64,000 nt of DNA from Alcaligenaceae bacterium (GTDB lineage Bacteria > Pseudomonadota > Gammaproteobacteria > Burkholderiales > Burkholderiaceae_B), in assembly GCA_013416485.1 (NCBI GenBank), contig JACCEO010000012.1, forward strand, positions 22,660 through 86,659, in the 5' to 3' direction. Made by a program: the position numbers and the translations under genes. Shown in pieces: positions 1-9,541 of this stretch. The notes under the pieces are model-generated. The model searched no databases, had not been told where the DNA came from, and saw only the letters and a program-made list of their open reading frames with translations. Numbering within the stretch: the stretch's first letter is position 1; the number at the start of each line of letters is the position of its first letter.

Positions 1-1503
1 GACGAACGCCGCCGTACTCACGACATGAATACAGCTAACTGGGTTCCTGACTTGTTCATGAAGCGCGTCATGGAAGACGGCGAATGGACCTTGCTGTCGC
101 CATCCGACGCCCCTGATCTACACGACAAGTATGGTCGTGAATTCGAACAGGCCTATTTGGGCTACGAGGCCAAGATCGCCCGTGGGGAACTGACCTTATA
201 CAAAAAAATACCTGCTGTATCGCTATGGCGAAAAATGCTGTCCATGCTGTTTGAAACTGGCCACCCTTGGATCACCTTCAAAGACCCTTGCAATATCCGC
301 TCACCCCAACAACACGTCGGCGTGGTTCACAGTTCTAACTTGTGCACAGAAATTACCCTGAACACCAGCGACAGTGAAATCGCCGTGTGTAACCTGGGTT
401 CAGTCAATATGGCTGCCCACATGACATTGGACGCCAGCGGCCACTATGTGCTGGACCATGCCAAGCTGCAACGCACCATCAGCATTGCTATGCGCATGTT
501 GGATAACGTCATAGACATCAACTACTACGCTGTCGCCAAAGCCCGCAATGCCAACGTACGTCACCGTCCGGTAGGCATGGGTGTGATGGGTTTCCAGGAC
601 TGCCTGCACTTGATGCGCGTACCTTTTGCATCCGATGCAGCGGTAGAGTTTTCTGACCGTTCTATGGAAGCCGCATGTTATTACGCCTATTGGGCGTCCA
701 GCCACCTGGCTGCCGAACGTGGTGCTTATGCAAGTTTTAAAGGCTCGCTCTGGGATCGCGGTATTCTGCCCCAAGACACCCTGGCCTTGCTACGCGAAGA
801 ACGTGGCGGTTATGTAGAGGTAGATGACAGTAGTACCTTGGACTGGGATGCTTTACGTGCCCATATCCAGCAACACGGCATGCGCAACTCCAATTGCGTC
901 GCAGTGGCCCCAACCGCAACAATTTCCAACATTATTGGTGTATCGCCCTGCATAGAGCCCAATTACCGCAACCTTTACGTGAAATCCAACCTATCGGGTG
1001 AATTCACTGTCGTCAACGAACACCTGGTGCGTGAACTGAAAGACCGTAATCTGTGGGACGAAGTCATGATCGCGGACCTGAAATATTTCGACGGTAGTCT
1101 GGCAAAAATCGATCGTATCCCTGCCGATGTACGCGAACTGTATGCCACCGCCTTTGAAATTGATCCGCGCTGGATCATAGAATGCGCCTCACGTCGTCAG
1201 AAATGGATAGATCAAGCCCAGTCATTAAATATTTTTATGGCAGGCGTTTCCGGTAAAAAACTGGATGACACCTATAAGCTGGCGTGGATACGTGGCTTGA
1301 AAACCACTTACTACTTACGCTCTATCGGTGCAACCAGTGCCGAAAAATCCACCGGGCAAGGTGGCGAACTAAACGCCGTATCCGTTGGTGAGTTCAATCA
1401 CAGCACAACTGTCAGCACATTGCCTACCGCTGAAGTTGTTGGCGATGCATGCACCATGCGCCCAGGCGACGACGGTTTCGAAGACTGCGAAGCCTGCCAG
1501 TAA
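1..1503 (+). CDS. nrdA: Ribonucleoside-diphosphate reductase, large (alpha) subunit, C-terminal part
   Basis: Catalytic subunit of aerobic class I ribonucleotide reductase, which reduces ribonucleoside diphosphates to deoxy forms for DNA synthesis. The gene enters from the left; the frame is open from base 1 ([14 protein letters not shown]...), so the Met at 25 is internal and about 500 residues are visible. The active-site segment SNLCTE carries the thiyl Cys (codon 343-345) with Asn and Glu on either side, and a second redox Cys (AVC, 388-390). The paired radical-transfer tyrosines (TTYYLRS, 1309-1314) are present. The C-terminal tail ends CEACQ, a CxxC pair that would re-reduce the active site. 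nrdB follows 19 bases later and is surely co-transcribed. Confidence 0.97.
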   Translation, partial: DERRRTHDMNTANWVPDLFMKRVMEDGEWTLLSPSDAPDLHDKYGREFEQAYLGYEAKIARGELTLYKKIPAVSLWRKMLSMLFETGHPWITFKDPCNIRSPQQHVGVVHSSNLCTEITLNTSDSEIAVCNLGSVNMAAHMTLDASGHYVLDHAKLQRTISIAMRMLDNVIDINYYAVAKARNANVRHRPVGMGVMGFQDCLHLMRVPFASDAAVEFSDRSMEAACYYAYWASSHLAAERGAYASFKGSLWDRGILPQDTLALLREERGGYVEVDDSSTLDWDALRAHIQQHGMRNSNCVAVAPTATISNIIGVSPCIEPNYRNLYVKSNLSGEFTVVNEHLVRELKDRNLWDEVMIADLKYFDGSLAKIDRIPADVRELYATAFEIDPRWIIECASRRQKWIDQAQSLNIFMAGVSGKKLDDTYKLAWIRGLKTTYYLRSIGATSAEKSTGQGGELNAVSVGEFNHSTTVSTLPTAEVVGDACTMRPGDDGFEDCEACQ

Positions 1504-1522
1504 TCTATTTGGAGTAAATACT

Positions 1523-2662
1523 ATGTTGAATTGGGAAGATAGCCGTGCACAAGCCGCCGTCCCTGCCAATGGCACCGCACCGGATACCGCCAGCGTTATC
1601 GCCGCCGCCACAGGTTTAAGTGGTCTTAGCAGCCCTGACACTGCTGGTCGCGTGCGCGCTGCCGACAAACGCATCATCAATGGTAAAACCGATGTTAACC
1701 AATTGGTGCCTTTTAAATACAAATGGGCTTGGGAAAAATACCTGGCAACCTGCGCTAACCACTGGATGCCACAGGAAATCAATATGTCACGTGACATTGC
1801 CCTGTGGAAAGATCCCAATGGCCTGACCGAAGACGAACGTCGTATCGTCAAGCGCAATCTGGGGTTTTTTGTGACGGCAGACTCCTTAGCCGCCAACAAC
1901 ATCGTGCTGGGTACCTATCGTCACATTACCGCGCCTGAGTGCCGCCAATTTCTATTACGCCAGGCATTTGAAGAAGCAATACACACCCACGCTTATCAAT
2001 ACATTGTGGAAAGCCTGGATCTGGACGAGTCAGAAATCTTCAACGCTTATAACGAAGTACCGTCCATACGTGCGAAAGACGAATTCCTGATCCCTTTCAT
2101 CAATGCCATTGCAGAGCCTACCTTCAGTACTGGCACGACGCAGGCCGATCAGACTTTGCTGAAGTCACTGATAGTTTTTGCCTGCCTAATGGAAGGTTTG
2201 TTCTTTTATGTTGGCTTTACGCAAATACTAGCGCTGGGCCGTCAGAACAAAATGACGGGTGCTGCAGAACAATATATGTACATCCTGCGCGACGAGTCCA
2301 TGCACTGCAACTTTGGGATAGACCTGATTAACACTATCAAGCTGGAAAATCCCCACTTATGGACTTCTGAATTTCGCGAAGAAATACGTGAACTGTTCAG
2401 CAAAGCCGTGGATCTTGAATATGCCTACGCTGAAGACACCATGCCACGCGGCGTGTTGGGCTTGAACGCATCCATGTTCAAATCCTATTTACGTTTTATT
2501 GCCAATAGACGTTGCCAACAAATTGGTCTGGAGCCCTTGTTTGCTGCCGAGGAAAACCCTTTCCCCTGGATGGCAGAAATGATAGACCTAAAGAAAGAAC
2601 GTAACTTTTTCGAGACTAGAGTGATTGAATATCAGACCGGTGGCGCCTTAAGCTGGGAATAA
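1523..2662 (+). CDS. nrdB: Ribonucleoside-diphosphate reductase, small (beta) subunit
   Basis: Radical-generating diiron subunit of class I ribonucleotide reductase, partner of NrdA just upstream. The frame is open further upstream inside nrdA, but ATG 1523 with GGAG eight bases before it is the natural start, giving 379 residues, normal for the family. Diiron ligands can be read as Asp120, Glu151, His154, Glu224, Glu258 and His261. The radical tyrosine is present (Tyr158, in EAIHTHAY), so this is a tyrosyl-radical enzyme rather than a Phe-containing class Ic type. A hairpin 38 bases after the stop probably ends the nrdAB transcript. Confidence 0.97.
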   Translation: MLNWEDSRAQAAVPANGTAPDTASVIAAATGLSGLSSPDTAGRVRAADKRIINGKTDVNQLVPFKYKWAWEKYLATCANHWMPQEINMSRDIALWKDPNGLTEDERRIVKRNLGFFVTADSLAANNIVLGTYRHITAPECRQFLLRQAFEEAIHTHAYQYIVESLDLDESEIFNAYNEVPSIRAKDEFLIPFINAIAEPTFSTGTTQADQTLLKSLIVFACLMEGLFFYVGFTQILALGRQNKMTGAAEQYMYILRDESMHCNFGIDLINTIKLENPHLWTSEFREEIRELFSKAVDLEYAYAEDTMPRGVLGLNASMFKSYLRFIANRRCQQIGLEPLFAAEENPFPWMAEMIDLKKERNFFETRVIEYQTGGALSWE

Positions 2663-2700
2663 TACTTGGAACTGGTCAATAGCTTACGTTAGACTCTAGG

Positions 2701-2730
2701 GGGTGTCGCATACTACACTATGTGGCACCC
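2701..2730 (+). terminator. Candidate terminator hairpin after nrdB
   Basis: A 12-bp stem (2701-2712 with 2719-2730) containing two G-U pairs and a six-base loop lies 38 bases after the nrdB stop. Only a weak T-rich stretch (TTAATATCATTT) follows, so it may terminate inefficiently. Confidence 0.5.
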
Positions 2731-2736
2731 TTAATA

Positions 2737-2781
2737 TCATTTGAAATAGATCGCATCAAGGATGGGGGCTATATCAAATGA
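2737..2781. promoter_or_regulatory. Inverted repeat upstream of the histone-like gene
   Basis: TCATTTGAAATA (2737-2748) is repeated in inverted orientation as TATATCAAATGA (2770-2781), with 11 of 12 positions matching and the inner 8 bp perfect. The half-site centres are 33 bases apart, about three helical turns. It sits 40-84 bases before the histone-like start codon. It could be an operator or part of an RNA hairpin; the sequence does not decide which. Confidence 0.35.
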
Positions 2782-2820
2782 CAGTACGCTTTCTACGACT
2801 TACCCCCAAGGAGCATCACC

Positions 2821-3297
2821 ATGGCAACAGCCAAGAAGGCCACTTCTAAAACAACCACCAAAAAAACCACTAAGCAGGCAACTGTAGATACGCAGAAAGC
2901 AGCAACACCCACTAAAAAAGCAGATCCCGTAGCGACCAAGGCAGCAACAGCAGCCAAGAAAACCGCACCAGTCGCAAAAAAAGCTGCTGCTAAAAAAACA
3001 GTCGCTAAAAAGGCAGCAGCAACAAAAACAACTGCCGTAGCCAAGAAAACCGTTGCCAAAAAGGCGGCAGCCACTAAAACGGTAGCACCAGCTAAAAAAG
3101 CAGCAGCTCCTGCCGTCAAAAAAACCGCAGCAAAAACCGCTACAAAAACTGCCGCAAAAACTGCCAGCAAAGCAGCAAGCACGGTTAGTGCCAAGGAAAA
3201 AGCCAAGGCCTCTAAAACAGCAAAAAATGCCCCCGCAGTGAAAAAGGCGGTTAACCCTGCAGGATCATGGCCCTTTCCCACTGGCGAGCGTCCCTAA
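2821..3297 (+). CDS. Histone H1-like Ala/Lys-rich DNA-binding protein
   Basis: A 158-residue, very basic, low-complexity protein made almost entirely of Lys, Ala, Thr, Val and Pro in loose AAKK/TAAKK repeats, like the C-terminal tail of eukaryotic histone H1. It ends in a different, conserved-looking tail, NPAGSWPFPTGERP. Such proteins in Bordetella and relatives bind DNA without sequence specificity and probably condense the nucleoid; that role is inferred from composition and family. AAGGAG lies seven bases before ATG 2821. The antisense strand also has a long open frame, but that is a by-product of the repetitive codons. A strong terminator follows, so the gene is probably monocistronic. 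Confidence 0.85.
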   Translation: MATAKKATSKTTTKKTTKQATVDTQKAATPTKKADPVATKAATAAKKTAPVAKKAAAKKTVAKKAAATKTTAVAKKTVAKKAAATKTVAPAKKAAAPAVKKTAAKTATKTAAKTASKAASTVSAKEKAKASKTAKNAPAVKKAVNPAGSWPFPTGERP

Positions 3298-3347
3298 ACA
3301 GTACTTACCAGGCACCCAAAGCCTGACTCTTGAACCCTGACAAAATG

Positions 3348-3374
3348 GCCCGGCACACATGCCGGGCATTTTTA
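3348..3374 (+). terminator. Intrinsic terminator of the histone-like gene
   Basis: Perfect 8-bp GC-rich stem (GCCCGGCA at 3348-3355 with TGCCGGGC at 3360-3367), CACA loop, then ATTTTT. A classic Rho-independent terminator about 50 bases after the stop codon. Confidence 0.88.
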
Positions 3375-3440
3375 TTCACGGCACACAGTTTAGAAAACGC
3401 ATGCGACAATAACTTCTGTTAAATCCAAGACGACACTCCT

Positions 3441-4004
3441 ATGCTTCAAAACATTCTGCAGTTCACTATTAATATTTTCTTTTCCTTGCTAGGCATAATG
3501 CTAATTTTGCGCGCTTGGCTCTATGCGATACGCCTACATCCTTTTAACCCTTACAGCCAAGCAGTGTTACGCCTAACTAACTGGCTAATACAGCCCATAC
3601 GCAAATTCATTCCCCAGGGAAAATTTCTGGATTGGCCCAGCCTATTCGCCTGCTGGCTAGCGGCTGTAGCGTATCTACTATTGACCTGGATAGTGCTGAC
3701 TGGCAGCCTGCCTGCTGGCAACATGCTCATACCTGCCCTAGTCTCAGCCATTCTCACCGTCGTTAAATGGGTGTTTAATATCATTTTATGGATGACGCTG
3801 ATACAGGCCGTACTGTCTTGGGTAAACCCGCTCGCCCCCGTAATGCCTGTCTTGCATACCTTAACGGCTCCACTGTTAGATCCTATACGACGGCTTTTAC
3901 CTAACCTGGGTGGTTTGGATTTATCACCGCTGGTGTTATTGGTACTAGCGCAAGTAGCTATTATGTTTCTGCAACACTTCACCTACACCCTATTTGGCGC
4001 ATAA
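3441..4004 (+). CDS. YggT family integral membrane protein
   Basis: A 187-residue protein with two copies of the YggT domain, each with two hydrophobic helices (about residues 5-30 and 65-90, then 98-125 and 158-185). Between them are family sequences such as LRAWLYAIRLHPFNPYSQAVLRLT and the matching second copy ending VLSWVNPLAPVMPVLHTLTAPLLDPIRR. Proteins of this family sit in the inner membrane; roles in osmotic tolerance or membrane assembly have been proposed but the molecular function is not established. Start ATG 3441 has no strong ribosome-binding site. It converges on the lipoprotein gene at 4076, with a shared terminator hairpin between them. Confidence 0.9.
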   Translation: MLQNILQFTINIFFSLLGIMLILRAWLYAIRLHPFNPYSQAVLRLTNWLIQPIRKFIPQGKFLDWPSLFACWLAAVAYLLLTWIVLTGSLPAGNMLIPALVSAILTVVKWVFNIILWMTLIQAVLSWVNPLAPVMPVLHTLTAPLLDPIRRLLPNLGGLDLSPLVLLVLAQVAIMFLQHFTYTLFGA

Positions 4005-4032
4005 AAAAGCCCTTGCCGTAATTGGCAAGGGC
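4003..4032. terminator. Bidirectional terminator between convergent genes
   Basis: Perfect 9-bp stem GCCCTTGCC (4009-4017) / GGCAAGGGC (4024-4032) with a six-base loop. Six A residues (4003-4008) precede it, giving a T6 run on the minus strand. It should therefore work best for the minus-strand lipoprotein gene and more weakly for the YggT gene. Confidence 0.82.
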
Positions 4033-4075
4033 CTAATTCAGTAAGCTACCGCTATCCCTAGCGGCAACGCACTAA

Positions 4076-4567
4076 TTACAGAGGTACCACACGCGTTGGA
4101 CCATTTCCACTAATCATGCGTACACGTTGTCCAGGGGTAATGTTGACATCAGCAGCTTGAGCAACAACACGGGTTTCGCCGTTATCCAGACGCACTACGA
4201 TTTCCAAGCCCTTACTTTTGCCCACTTGGTTTTCTATGGCATTACCTGCCAAAGCACCCAGCAAACCACCACCTATGGTCGCCAGCACATTGCCTGTACC
4301 GCCACCTATGGTGCTAGCTGCAACGCCGCCCAATGCACCACCAGCTACCATACCTGCACCAGAAGTTTTTTCTTTCTGAATGGTAACTGCACGTACAGAT
4401 TCTACTGTTCCTATGCGCACGATTTGCTCGCGCTGCGCCTGACCATAAGTGTAGACCGATGACGAAGCGCTATCATTAGCACAGCCGGCCAGCACAGCAG
4501 CCAAGCCCAAAACACCAGCCAATGTAAATTGACGAACGGCGCGTTTATTAACAACAAATGAACCCAT
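4076..4567 (-). CDS. Glycine-zipper 2TM outer-membrane lipoprotein (SlyB/Pcp-like)
   Basis: A 163-residue lipoprotein. The N-terminus is a type II signal peptide with lipobox LAGC (lipidated Cys29). The middle (about residues 70-115) is rich in Gly with GxxxG spacing (GAGMVAGGALGGVAAS, GGGLLGALAGNAIE), the glycine-zipper pair of the SlyB/PcP family. The C-terminal half is a small beta domain (VVRLDNGETRVVAQ). SlyB proteins stabilise the outer membrane under stress in enterobacteria; the same role here is inferred from family only. It is the last gene on this strand before the terminator at 4003-4032 and lies 31 bases downstream of the PfkB kinase gene. Confidence 0.88.
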   Translation of the reverse strand: MGSFVVNKRAVRQFTLAGVLGLAAVLAGCANDSASSSVYTYGQAQREQIVRIGTVESVRAVTIQKEKTSGAGMVAGGALGGVAASTIGGGTGNVLATIGGGLLGALAGNAIENQVGKSKGLEIVVRLDNGETRVVAQAADVNITPGQRVRMISGNGPTRVVPL

Positions 4568-4598
4568 GAAATGACTCCTTAAAAGCTAACTTGCTTAC

Positions 4599-5534
4599 TT
4601 ACAAGCTTAAGCCGTAATTACGACCCAACGAGCCATTAATATCGGCCAAGGTGGGACTATGATTTTGCGGTCCTTTTGAGGCGATTTTAAAACCACCCAT
4701 AACATTCGCCAAGCGACATGCATCCAAAAGTGACCACTGGTGAGTTAAACCATACAACAAGCCGGCGCGATGCGCATCACCGCAACCTGTAGGATCAACA
4801 ACTTTCTCTACTGCAGTAATAGGAATTGCCGTTTGCTGATCCCCTTGATAGAGCATAGTGTCGTCTGCACCACGCGTCACAATGACGGCTTGCACGGTCT
4901 GTGCAATATCACTTAGGCTACGGCCTGTGCGCTGTTCGATAATACTGGCTTCGTATTCATTGGCCGTCAATATACTGGCCATACCCAGCATGTCATTTAG
5001 ATCATCGCCAGTAAACAAAGGCATGGCTTGACCCAAGTCAAACACAAACGGTATGTCCTGCGCATGTAAACGTCGCGCATGGGAAAACATGCCGTCTTTA
5101 GCATCGGGCGCAACAATGGCCCACGCGGCGTTATGACCGCTTAGATCATTTTCAGCCGAACGCATCATGGCGCCAGGGTGAAAGGATGCAATCTGATTAT
5201 TATCCAGATCAGTGGTAATAAAACACTGTGGAGTGTACATATCGGGCAACACACGTATCAAACTGGTGTCTATTCCCAATTGCTGCATATACAACAAGTA
5301 GTCAGCGGCATCGTTACCGACGGTACCTACAGGTACTGGGTTACCGCCTAACAAACGCAGGTTGTATGCGATATTACCAGCACATCCACCATATTCTTTG
5401 CGCATGCTGGGCACGAAGAAAGAGACACTTAACGACTGTATATTGTCAGCCACTATGTGATCTTTGAAGTGTCCTTCGAAGACTGTGATGGTGTCAAACG
5501 CCACCGAACCACAAATCAAAACCTTGTCAGACAT
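4599..5534 (-). CDS. PfkB-family carbohydrate/nucleoside kinase
   Basis: A 311-residue kinase of the ribokinase/PfkB superfamily, which phosphorylates a sugar or nucleoside hydroxyl using ATP. The N-terminal substrate-side motif is present (GGCAGNIAYNLRLLGG, about 49-64), as is the C-terminal signature VDPTGCGDAHRAG (about 246-258). Asp253 is the expected catalytic base and the Gly residues form the anion hole; a Cys replaces the more usual Ala in DxTGAGD. Close relatives in Burkholderiales are annotated as adenosine-kinase-like, but the substrate cannot be read from the sequence. It starts eight bases after the DUF3426 gene stop, so the two are probably co-transcribed. Confidence 0.88.
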   Translation of the reverse strand: MSDKVLICGSVAFDTITVFEGHFKDHIVADNIQSLSVSFFVPSMRKEYGGCAGNIAYNLRLLGGNPVPVGTVGNDAADYLLYMQQLGIDTSLIRVLPDMYTPQCFITTDLDNNQIASFHPGAMMRSAENDLSGHNAAWAIVAPDAKDGMFSHARRLHAQDIPFVFDLGQAMPLFTGDDLNDMLGMASILTANEYEASIIEQRTGRSLSDIAQTVQAVIVTRGADDTMLYQGDQQTAIPITAVEKVVDPTGCGDAHRAGLLYGLTHQWSLLDACRLANVMGGFKIASKGPQNHSPTLADINGSLGRNYGLSL

Positions 5535-5542
5535 GTAATACC

Positions 5543-6667
5543 TTATGGGAAAAATTTACGGACCTGAAAACCATTAATGCTCAGACCATTTAAAGCGATA
5601 GGCAGACGCAAGACCTTTTCGGCATTTGCTGCAAAAGGCTGCTGCTGCTCAGCCTCGGTTAAGTAGATGTCGGGCCCAATATTTTTACGGACTTGTAATG
5701 TACCGGAAAAGTCATTCAAATCCAGCTCTAGGGTGGGCCATTCTTGCGGCTTGCTATAGGTATTGCGCAAGGTAAGCTGTAGCTGCATGGTACTCCCCTT
5801 GCCTGCTTCAGCCTGTTTCTGTGTACTTAGAGCCGCCCCAGCGATAGTGATCATGTCAATACGGCGGGCGTATGGCACTGTGCAGTTAAGTTCTGCACAC
5901 GCACGTTCTAATAAGGGACGTAGCGTAGGGATCTGGCTAGCAATTTGAGCTCGGTAGATGTACACCAGTTGCGCCATTAACACCACTAGCGCCAGTACGA
6001 CAGCAAGCTGCCACAACAGTGCACTTACCCGCCCCAGCCCACCTGCCGCATTGGTGCCAGAAAACGATGGTACTCTGCCCGACGCAGCAGCGCCAGAGCG
6101 GGCTTCTACATACATGGGTTCAACGGGTAGGTGCTCTGCACGCCGATGGACCACTGAGACACTAGAAAATTCCTGATCAGCAGCATCGGTGCTACTACCC
6201 ACGCGAAATGCAGGCTCAGTATCAGGTTTGGCAACATCACCCACATGAAAATCTGCCCGTACGGCACTTGCCTTAGGCTGCTGAACGGCGAATGTAAATA
6301 CCGGTTCCGTGTCTACGGGATCTGTACTGTCGCTAAGATCCGTAGCGACATAAGGGGCAGGCTGGCTTATTGCTGACCTGTGTCGCACTACCGTAGGTTG
6401 TACTACTGCGGGTTGTACGATCGGTGTAGCTGCAATAGGCACGGACGACAAACCTACAGCCGGCGGTGTTACTTCTTCAGGCACCGTCGTAGGCTTAGGC
6501 GTAGCCGCTACTGGAGATGGTGTTTCTGCAACAGGCACTACCGCCTCGAAGCCATCAAAGATAGTCGCACAATTAATACAACGTAAATAGCCCTTGCGTA
6601 ACTGCAACTGCTCCATGCTGACTGGAAACGTTGTCCCACATTGCGGACATTGTGTATTCAGATTCAT
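5543..6667 (-). CDS. Zinc-ribbon (MJ0042) and DUF3426 membrane protein
   Basis: A 374-residue protein of unknown molecular role. Residues 1-40 form an MJ0042 zinc ribbon with Cys7, Cys10, Cys30 and Cys33 (CPQC...CINC). A long Pro/Val/Thr-rich, probably disordered stretch follows to about residue 210, then one transmembrane helix (about 215-238, LLWQLAVVLALVVLMAQLVYIY). A C-terminal DUF3426 domain ends at the last residue and would lie in the periplasm. The cytoplasmic zinc ribbon joined to a periplasmic domain suggests sensing or anchoring, but this is inference. The position directly after prmA is conserved in Bordetella-like genomes. Confidence 0.85.
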   Translation of the reverse strand: MNLNTQCPQCGTTFPVSMEQLQLRKGYLRCINCATIFDGFEAVVPVAETPSPVAATPKPTTVPEEVTPPAVGLSSVPIAATPIVQPAVVQPTVVRHRSAISQPAPYVATDLSDSTDPVDTEPVFTFAVQQPKASAVRADFHVGDVAKPDTEPAFRVGSSTDAADQEFSSVSVVHRRAEHLPVEPMYVEARSGAAASGRVPSFSGTNAAGGLGRVSALLWQLAVVLALVVLMAQLVYIYRAQIASQIPTLRPLLERACAELNCTVPYARRIDMITIAGAALSTQKQAEAGKGSTMQLQLTLRNTYSKPQEWPTLELDLNDFSGTLQVRKNIGPDIYLTEAEQQQPFAANAEKVLRLPIALNGLSINGFQVRKFFP

Positions 6668-6691
6668 TGCGTATCGACTATCGCCTTTACC

Positions 6692-7624
6692 TTAGTCTGC
6701 TTTACGACCATGCATGCAGACCCAGTCATCCCGAGTTCGCCAAACACTAAGTTCTATCCAGGGCGCGTAGGCCTGTATTATTTCCTGAGTCTGTCGTTCT
6801 AGAATACCGGATAAGACCAAATGCCCACCGGGTAATACCCGACCTACCAGCATAGGCGCTAACACTTTCAACGGGCTGGACAATATGTTGGCAACCACGA
6901 CTTGGGCTTGGCCATCAGGTAATTCATCAGGCAACATGGCCTGAAGCTGCGCACCATTGACCTTGGCATTATAGCGAGTGGACTCTACAGCCTGCTCATC
7001 AATATCGACGGCCTGTGTAACGCCTGCGCCCAATTTACGGGCAGCAATCGCCAATATGCCAGAACCACACCCATAGTCCAACAGGCTTTCGTTGCCCTGT
7101 ATATGAGCCGCCAACCATTCCAGACATAGATGAGTAGTGGGATGACTACCCGTACCAAAAGCCAGACCTGGATCCAGTTCTATACGTACTACCCCGCCCG
7201 CCTGACCTTGATAGACGCTGGACATTTCTGGTACTTCAGGGTTTTCGCGATGCCAGCTAGGGACTATCCAGATACGTCCAGCGACTTCTATGGGACCAAA
7301 TTGACCCTGTGTTAACCGAACCCAATCCGCGTCATGAACTTCGCGTACCGTCCAATCTGCAGCCAAGTAATTACCACCGCCTGTGTCACGCACGTGTTCC
7401 AGGATTTCAACGGGGTCGACATCTTCAGGCAGTAGCGCCACAACCATATTACGATGCCAAGCATGAACGTCGGGCTCTAGGCCGGGCTCACCATATAAAG
7501 GTTGCTCGTGCTCGGTGTCACCATCAGCGTCCTCGACGGAGACTGATAACACGCCCGCCTGCAACAAGGCATCGGACAAGGCTTCTGCTTCTTGCTCATC
7601 GCAGTACAGTACTAATTCACGCAT
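6692..7624 (-). CDS. prmA: Ribosomal protein L11 methyltransferase
   Basis: SAM-dependent enzyme that trimethylates amino groups of ribosomal protein L11; 310 residues, close to other PrmA proteins. The N-terminal substrate-recognition domain spans about residues 1-95. It is followed by the family signature FGTGSHPTT (156-164), the SAM-binding loop LLDYGCGSGILA (181-192) and the catalytic-region motif VVANILSSPL. The start ATG 7624 lies 73 bases after accC, but a strong terminator-like hairpin fills that gap, so prmA may depend on read-through or its own promoter. The DUF3426 gene starts 25 bases downstream. Confidence 0.96.
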   Translation of the reverse strand: MRELVLYCDEQEAEALSDALLQAGVLSVSVEDADGDTEHEQPLYGEPGLEPDVHAWHRNMVVALLPEDVDPVEILEHVRDTGGGNYLAADWTVREVHDADWVRLTQGQFGPIEVAGRIWIVPSWHRENPEVPEMSSVYQGQAGGVVRIELDPGLAFGTGSHPTTHLCLEWLAAHIQGNESLLDYGCGSGILAIAARKLGAGVTQAVDIDEQAVESTRYNAKVNGAQLQAMLPDELPDGQAQVVVANILSSPLKVLAPMLVGRVLPGGHLVLSGILERQTQEIIQAYAPWIELSVWRTRDDWVCMHGRKAD

Positions 7625-7637
7625 TTTGCTTCCATCA

Positions 7638-7676
7638 ATAAAACAGGGGCTATGCCTGCGGCAGCGCCCCTGTTTT
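7638..7676 (-). terminator. Terminator/attenuator between accC and prmA
   Basis: Perfect 11-bp stem AAAACAGGGGC (7640-7650) / GCCCCTGTTTT (7666-7676), 15-base loop. On the minus strand the stem ends in TTTTATTG, giving a good Rho-independent signal just after the accC stop. It could also act on the plus strand, but no plus-strand gene needs it. Confidence 0.75.
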
Positions 7677-7696
7677 TACACGTTGCGCCAGAAAAT

Positions 7697-9043
7697 TTAC
7701 GGACGCTGTGCCAGTTTTTGTTCCAGGTAGTGAATGCTAGTACCGCCTTCGACGAAACGAGCATCTTGCATCAGTTCACGGTGCAAAGGAATATTGGTGT
7801 GTATTCCTTCCACAGCCATCTCGGATAACGCAATTTCCATGCGAGCAATAGCTTGCAAACGAGTATCACCGTAGGTGATCAACTTAGCGATCATGGAGTC
7901 ATAGTGAGGCGGCACCACATAGCCAGTGAATACATGTGAATCCATGCGCACACCTGGACCGCCTGGCGTGTGCCAGCTGGTAATACGTCCTGGGCTAGGC
8001 GTGAACTTAAAGGCGTCTTCGGCATTGATACGACATTCAATGGAATGGCCTTTAAATTGCACATCACGTTGACGCAAGGTGAACTTTTCACCGCCAGCAA
8101 TAAGAATTTGCTGCTGCACCAAGTCTATGCCCGTGATCATTTCCGTAATGGTGTGCTCAACCTGAATACGGGTATTCATTTCTATAAAGAAGAATTCACC
8201 GTTTTCGTAAAGAAACTCGAAGGTGCCCGCCCCGCGGTAACCCATTTTACGGCATGCCTCAACGCAACGCTCTCCGATACGTTCGATAAGACGACGTGGA
8301 ATACCTGGTGCCGGTGCTTCTTCAATGACCTTTTGGTGACGGCGTTGCATGGAGCAATCGCGCTCGCCTAGCCAAACGGCATTACGTCCACCATCGGCCA
8401 GAATTTGGATTTCTATGTGACGTGGATTTTCCAGATATTTTTCCATGTAGACTTCAGGATTATTGAAGGCTACAGAGGCTTCTGAACGGGTCATAGTGAC
8501 CGCGCTTAACAAGGCAGCTTCGGTATACACCACACGCATACCACGACCGCCACCACCACCAGCGGCTTTGATGATGACTGGATAGCCCACTTCACGCGCA
8601 GTGCGTATGATTTCCTGATTGTCATCGGGCAAAGCACCACCAGAACCTGGTACCACGGGTACACCAGCTTCTATCATGGCGTGCTTAGCGCTGACCTTGT
8701 CGCCCATCAGGCGTATGGTTTCAGGGCGTGGGCCTATGAAAACAAAACCGCTTTTTTCGACGCGTTCGGCGAAGTCGGCATTTTCAGCCAAGAAACCGTA
8801 ACCGGGGTGTATGGCTTCAGCATCGGTGACTTCTGCGGCGGCAATAATTGCCGGCATATTCAGATAGCTTTCGCGCGGCGATGCAGGGCCTATGCAAACG
8901 GACTCATCGGCCAGACGCACATATTTAGCGTCACGATCTGCTTCCGAGTGAACCACGACCGTTTTAATACCCATTTCGCGACAAGCACGCTGGATACGCA
9001 AGGCGATTTCGCCACGATTAGCAATAAGTATTTTTTCAAACAT
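7697..9043 (-). CDS. accC: Acetyl-CoA carboxylase, biotin carboxylase subunit
   Basis: ATP-dependent carboxylation of the biotin on AccB, the first half-reaction of malonyl-CoA synthesis for fatty acids. 448 residues, the standard length. The N-terminal domain starts [16 protein letters not shown]. The ATP-grasp glycine loop [13 protein letters not shown] lies at 158-170, ATP-binding Lys116 in GDKVSAK, and the catalytic-site motif [10 protein letters not shown] near residue 287. The C-terminal biotin-carboxylase domain ([11 protein letters not shown]...) is intact. It follows accB by three bases and must be co-translated with it. Confidence 0.98.
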   Translation of the reverse strand: MFEKILIANRGEIALRIQRACREMGIKTVVVHSEADRDAKYVRLADESVCIGPASPRESYLNMPAIIAAAEVTDAEAIHPGYGFLAENADFAERVEKSGFVFIGPRPETIRLMGDKVSAKHAMIEAGVPVVPGSGGALPDDNQEIIRTAREVGYPVIIKAAGGGGGRGMRVVYTEAALLSAVTMTRSEASVAFNNPEVYMEKYLENPRHIEIQILADGGRNAVWLGERDCSMQRRHQKVIEEAPAPGIPRRLIERIGERCVEACRKMGYRGAGTFEFLYENGEFFFIEMNTRIQVEHTITEMITGIDLVQQQILIAGGEKFTLRQRDVQFKGHSIECRINAEDAFKFTPSPGRITSWHTPGGPGVRMDSHVFTGYVVPPHYDSMIAKLITYGDTRLQAIARMEIALSEMAVEGIHTNIPLHRELMQDARFVEGGTSIHYLEQKLAQRP

Positions 9044-9046
9044 GCA

Positions 9047-9487
9047 TTAGCCAATAACAAACAAGGGTTGACCGTATTCGACGGGTTCGCCGTTCTCGAC
9101 CAGGATTTCCTTGATGACGCCAGATTTGTCTGCTTCGATTTCGTTCAGCAATTTCATGGCTTCAATGATGCACAGTGGTTCGCCTTCTTTAACGGCTTGA
9201 CCAACTTCAACAAAAGGCGAAGCGCCAGGGTTGGGTGCACGGTAGAAAGTACCAACCATAGGTGCCTTGACAACATGACCGTCTGGAACAGCTGGGCCCG
9301 CGGCAGCTACGAGTTCAGGTGCAGCAACAGCCACAGTCGTGACAGGCGCTACTGCCTGAACCACAGATTGTGTGTGCTGTGTAAATTTGACGATTTTGAC
9401 CTTGTCGTCACCCTCGGTGATTTCCAGTTCGGCTATTCCCGATTCGGCAACCAGGTCTATCAAAGTTTTCAGCTTTCTGAGGTCCAT
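9047..9487 (-). CDS. accB: Biotin carboxyl carrier protein of acetyl-CoA carboxylase
   Basis: Carries the biotin that shuttles CO2 between AccC and the carboxyltransferase. I choose ATG 9487 ([17 protein letters not shown], matching the AccB family start), giving 146 residues, with GGGA at a good distance; in-frame GTG 9508 and ATG 9505 would add seven or six residues. After an N-terminal helix region and an Ala/Val/Pro linker (about 40-70) comes the biotinyl domain. Its motif is [12 protein letters not shown], with Lys112 as the biotinylation site. The accC start follows three bases after the stop. Confidence 0.96.
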   Translation of the reverse strand: MDLRKLKTLIDLVAESGIAELEITEGDDKVKIVKFTQHTQSVVQAVAPVTTVAVAAPELVAAAGPAVPDGHVVKAPMVGTFYRAPNPGASPFVEVGQAVKEGEPLCIIEAMKLLNEIEADKSGVIKEILVENGEPVEYGQPLFVIG

Positions 9488-9541
9488 ACCTACATCCCAT
9501 GGCATCACCCCTTTGTGTTTGCTCTGGGGTAACGCGAATAA

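Noticed and set aside
2793..3281. 162-residue open frame on the minus strand across the histone-like gene
   Set aside because: It is the low-complexity antisense of Lys/Ala codons, has no start signals and lies wholly inside a well-supported gene.
8681..9532. 283-residue plus-strand open frame across accB and accC
   Set aside because: Antisense shadow of two certain genes; no recognisable domain and no ribosome-binding site.
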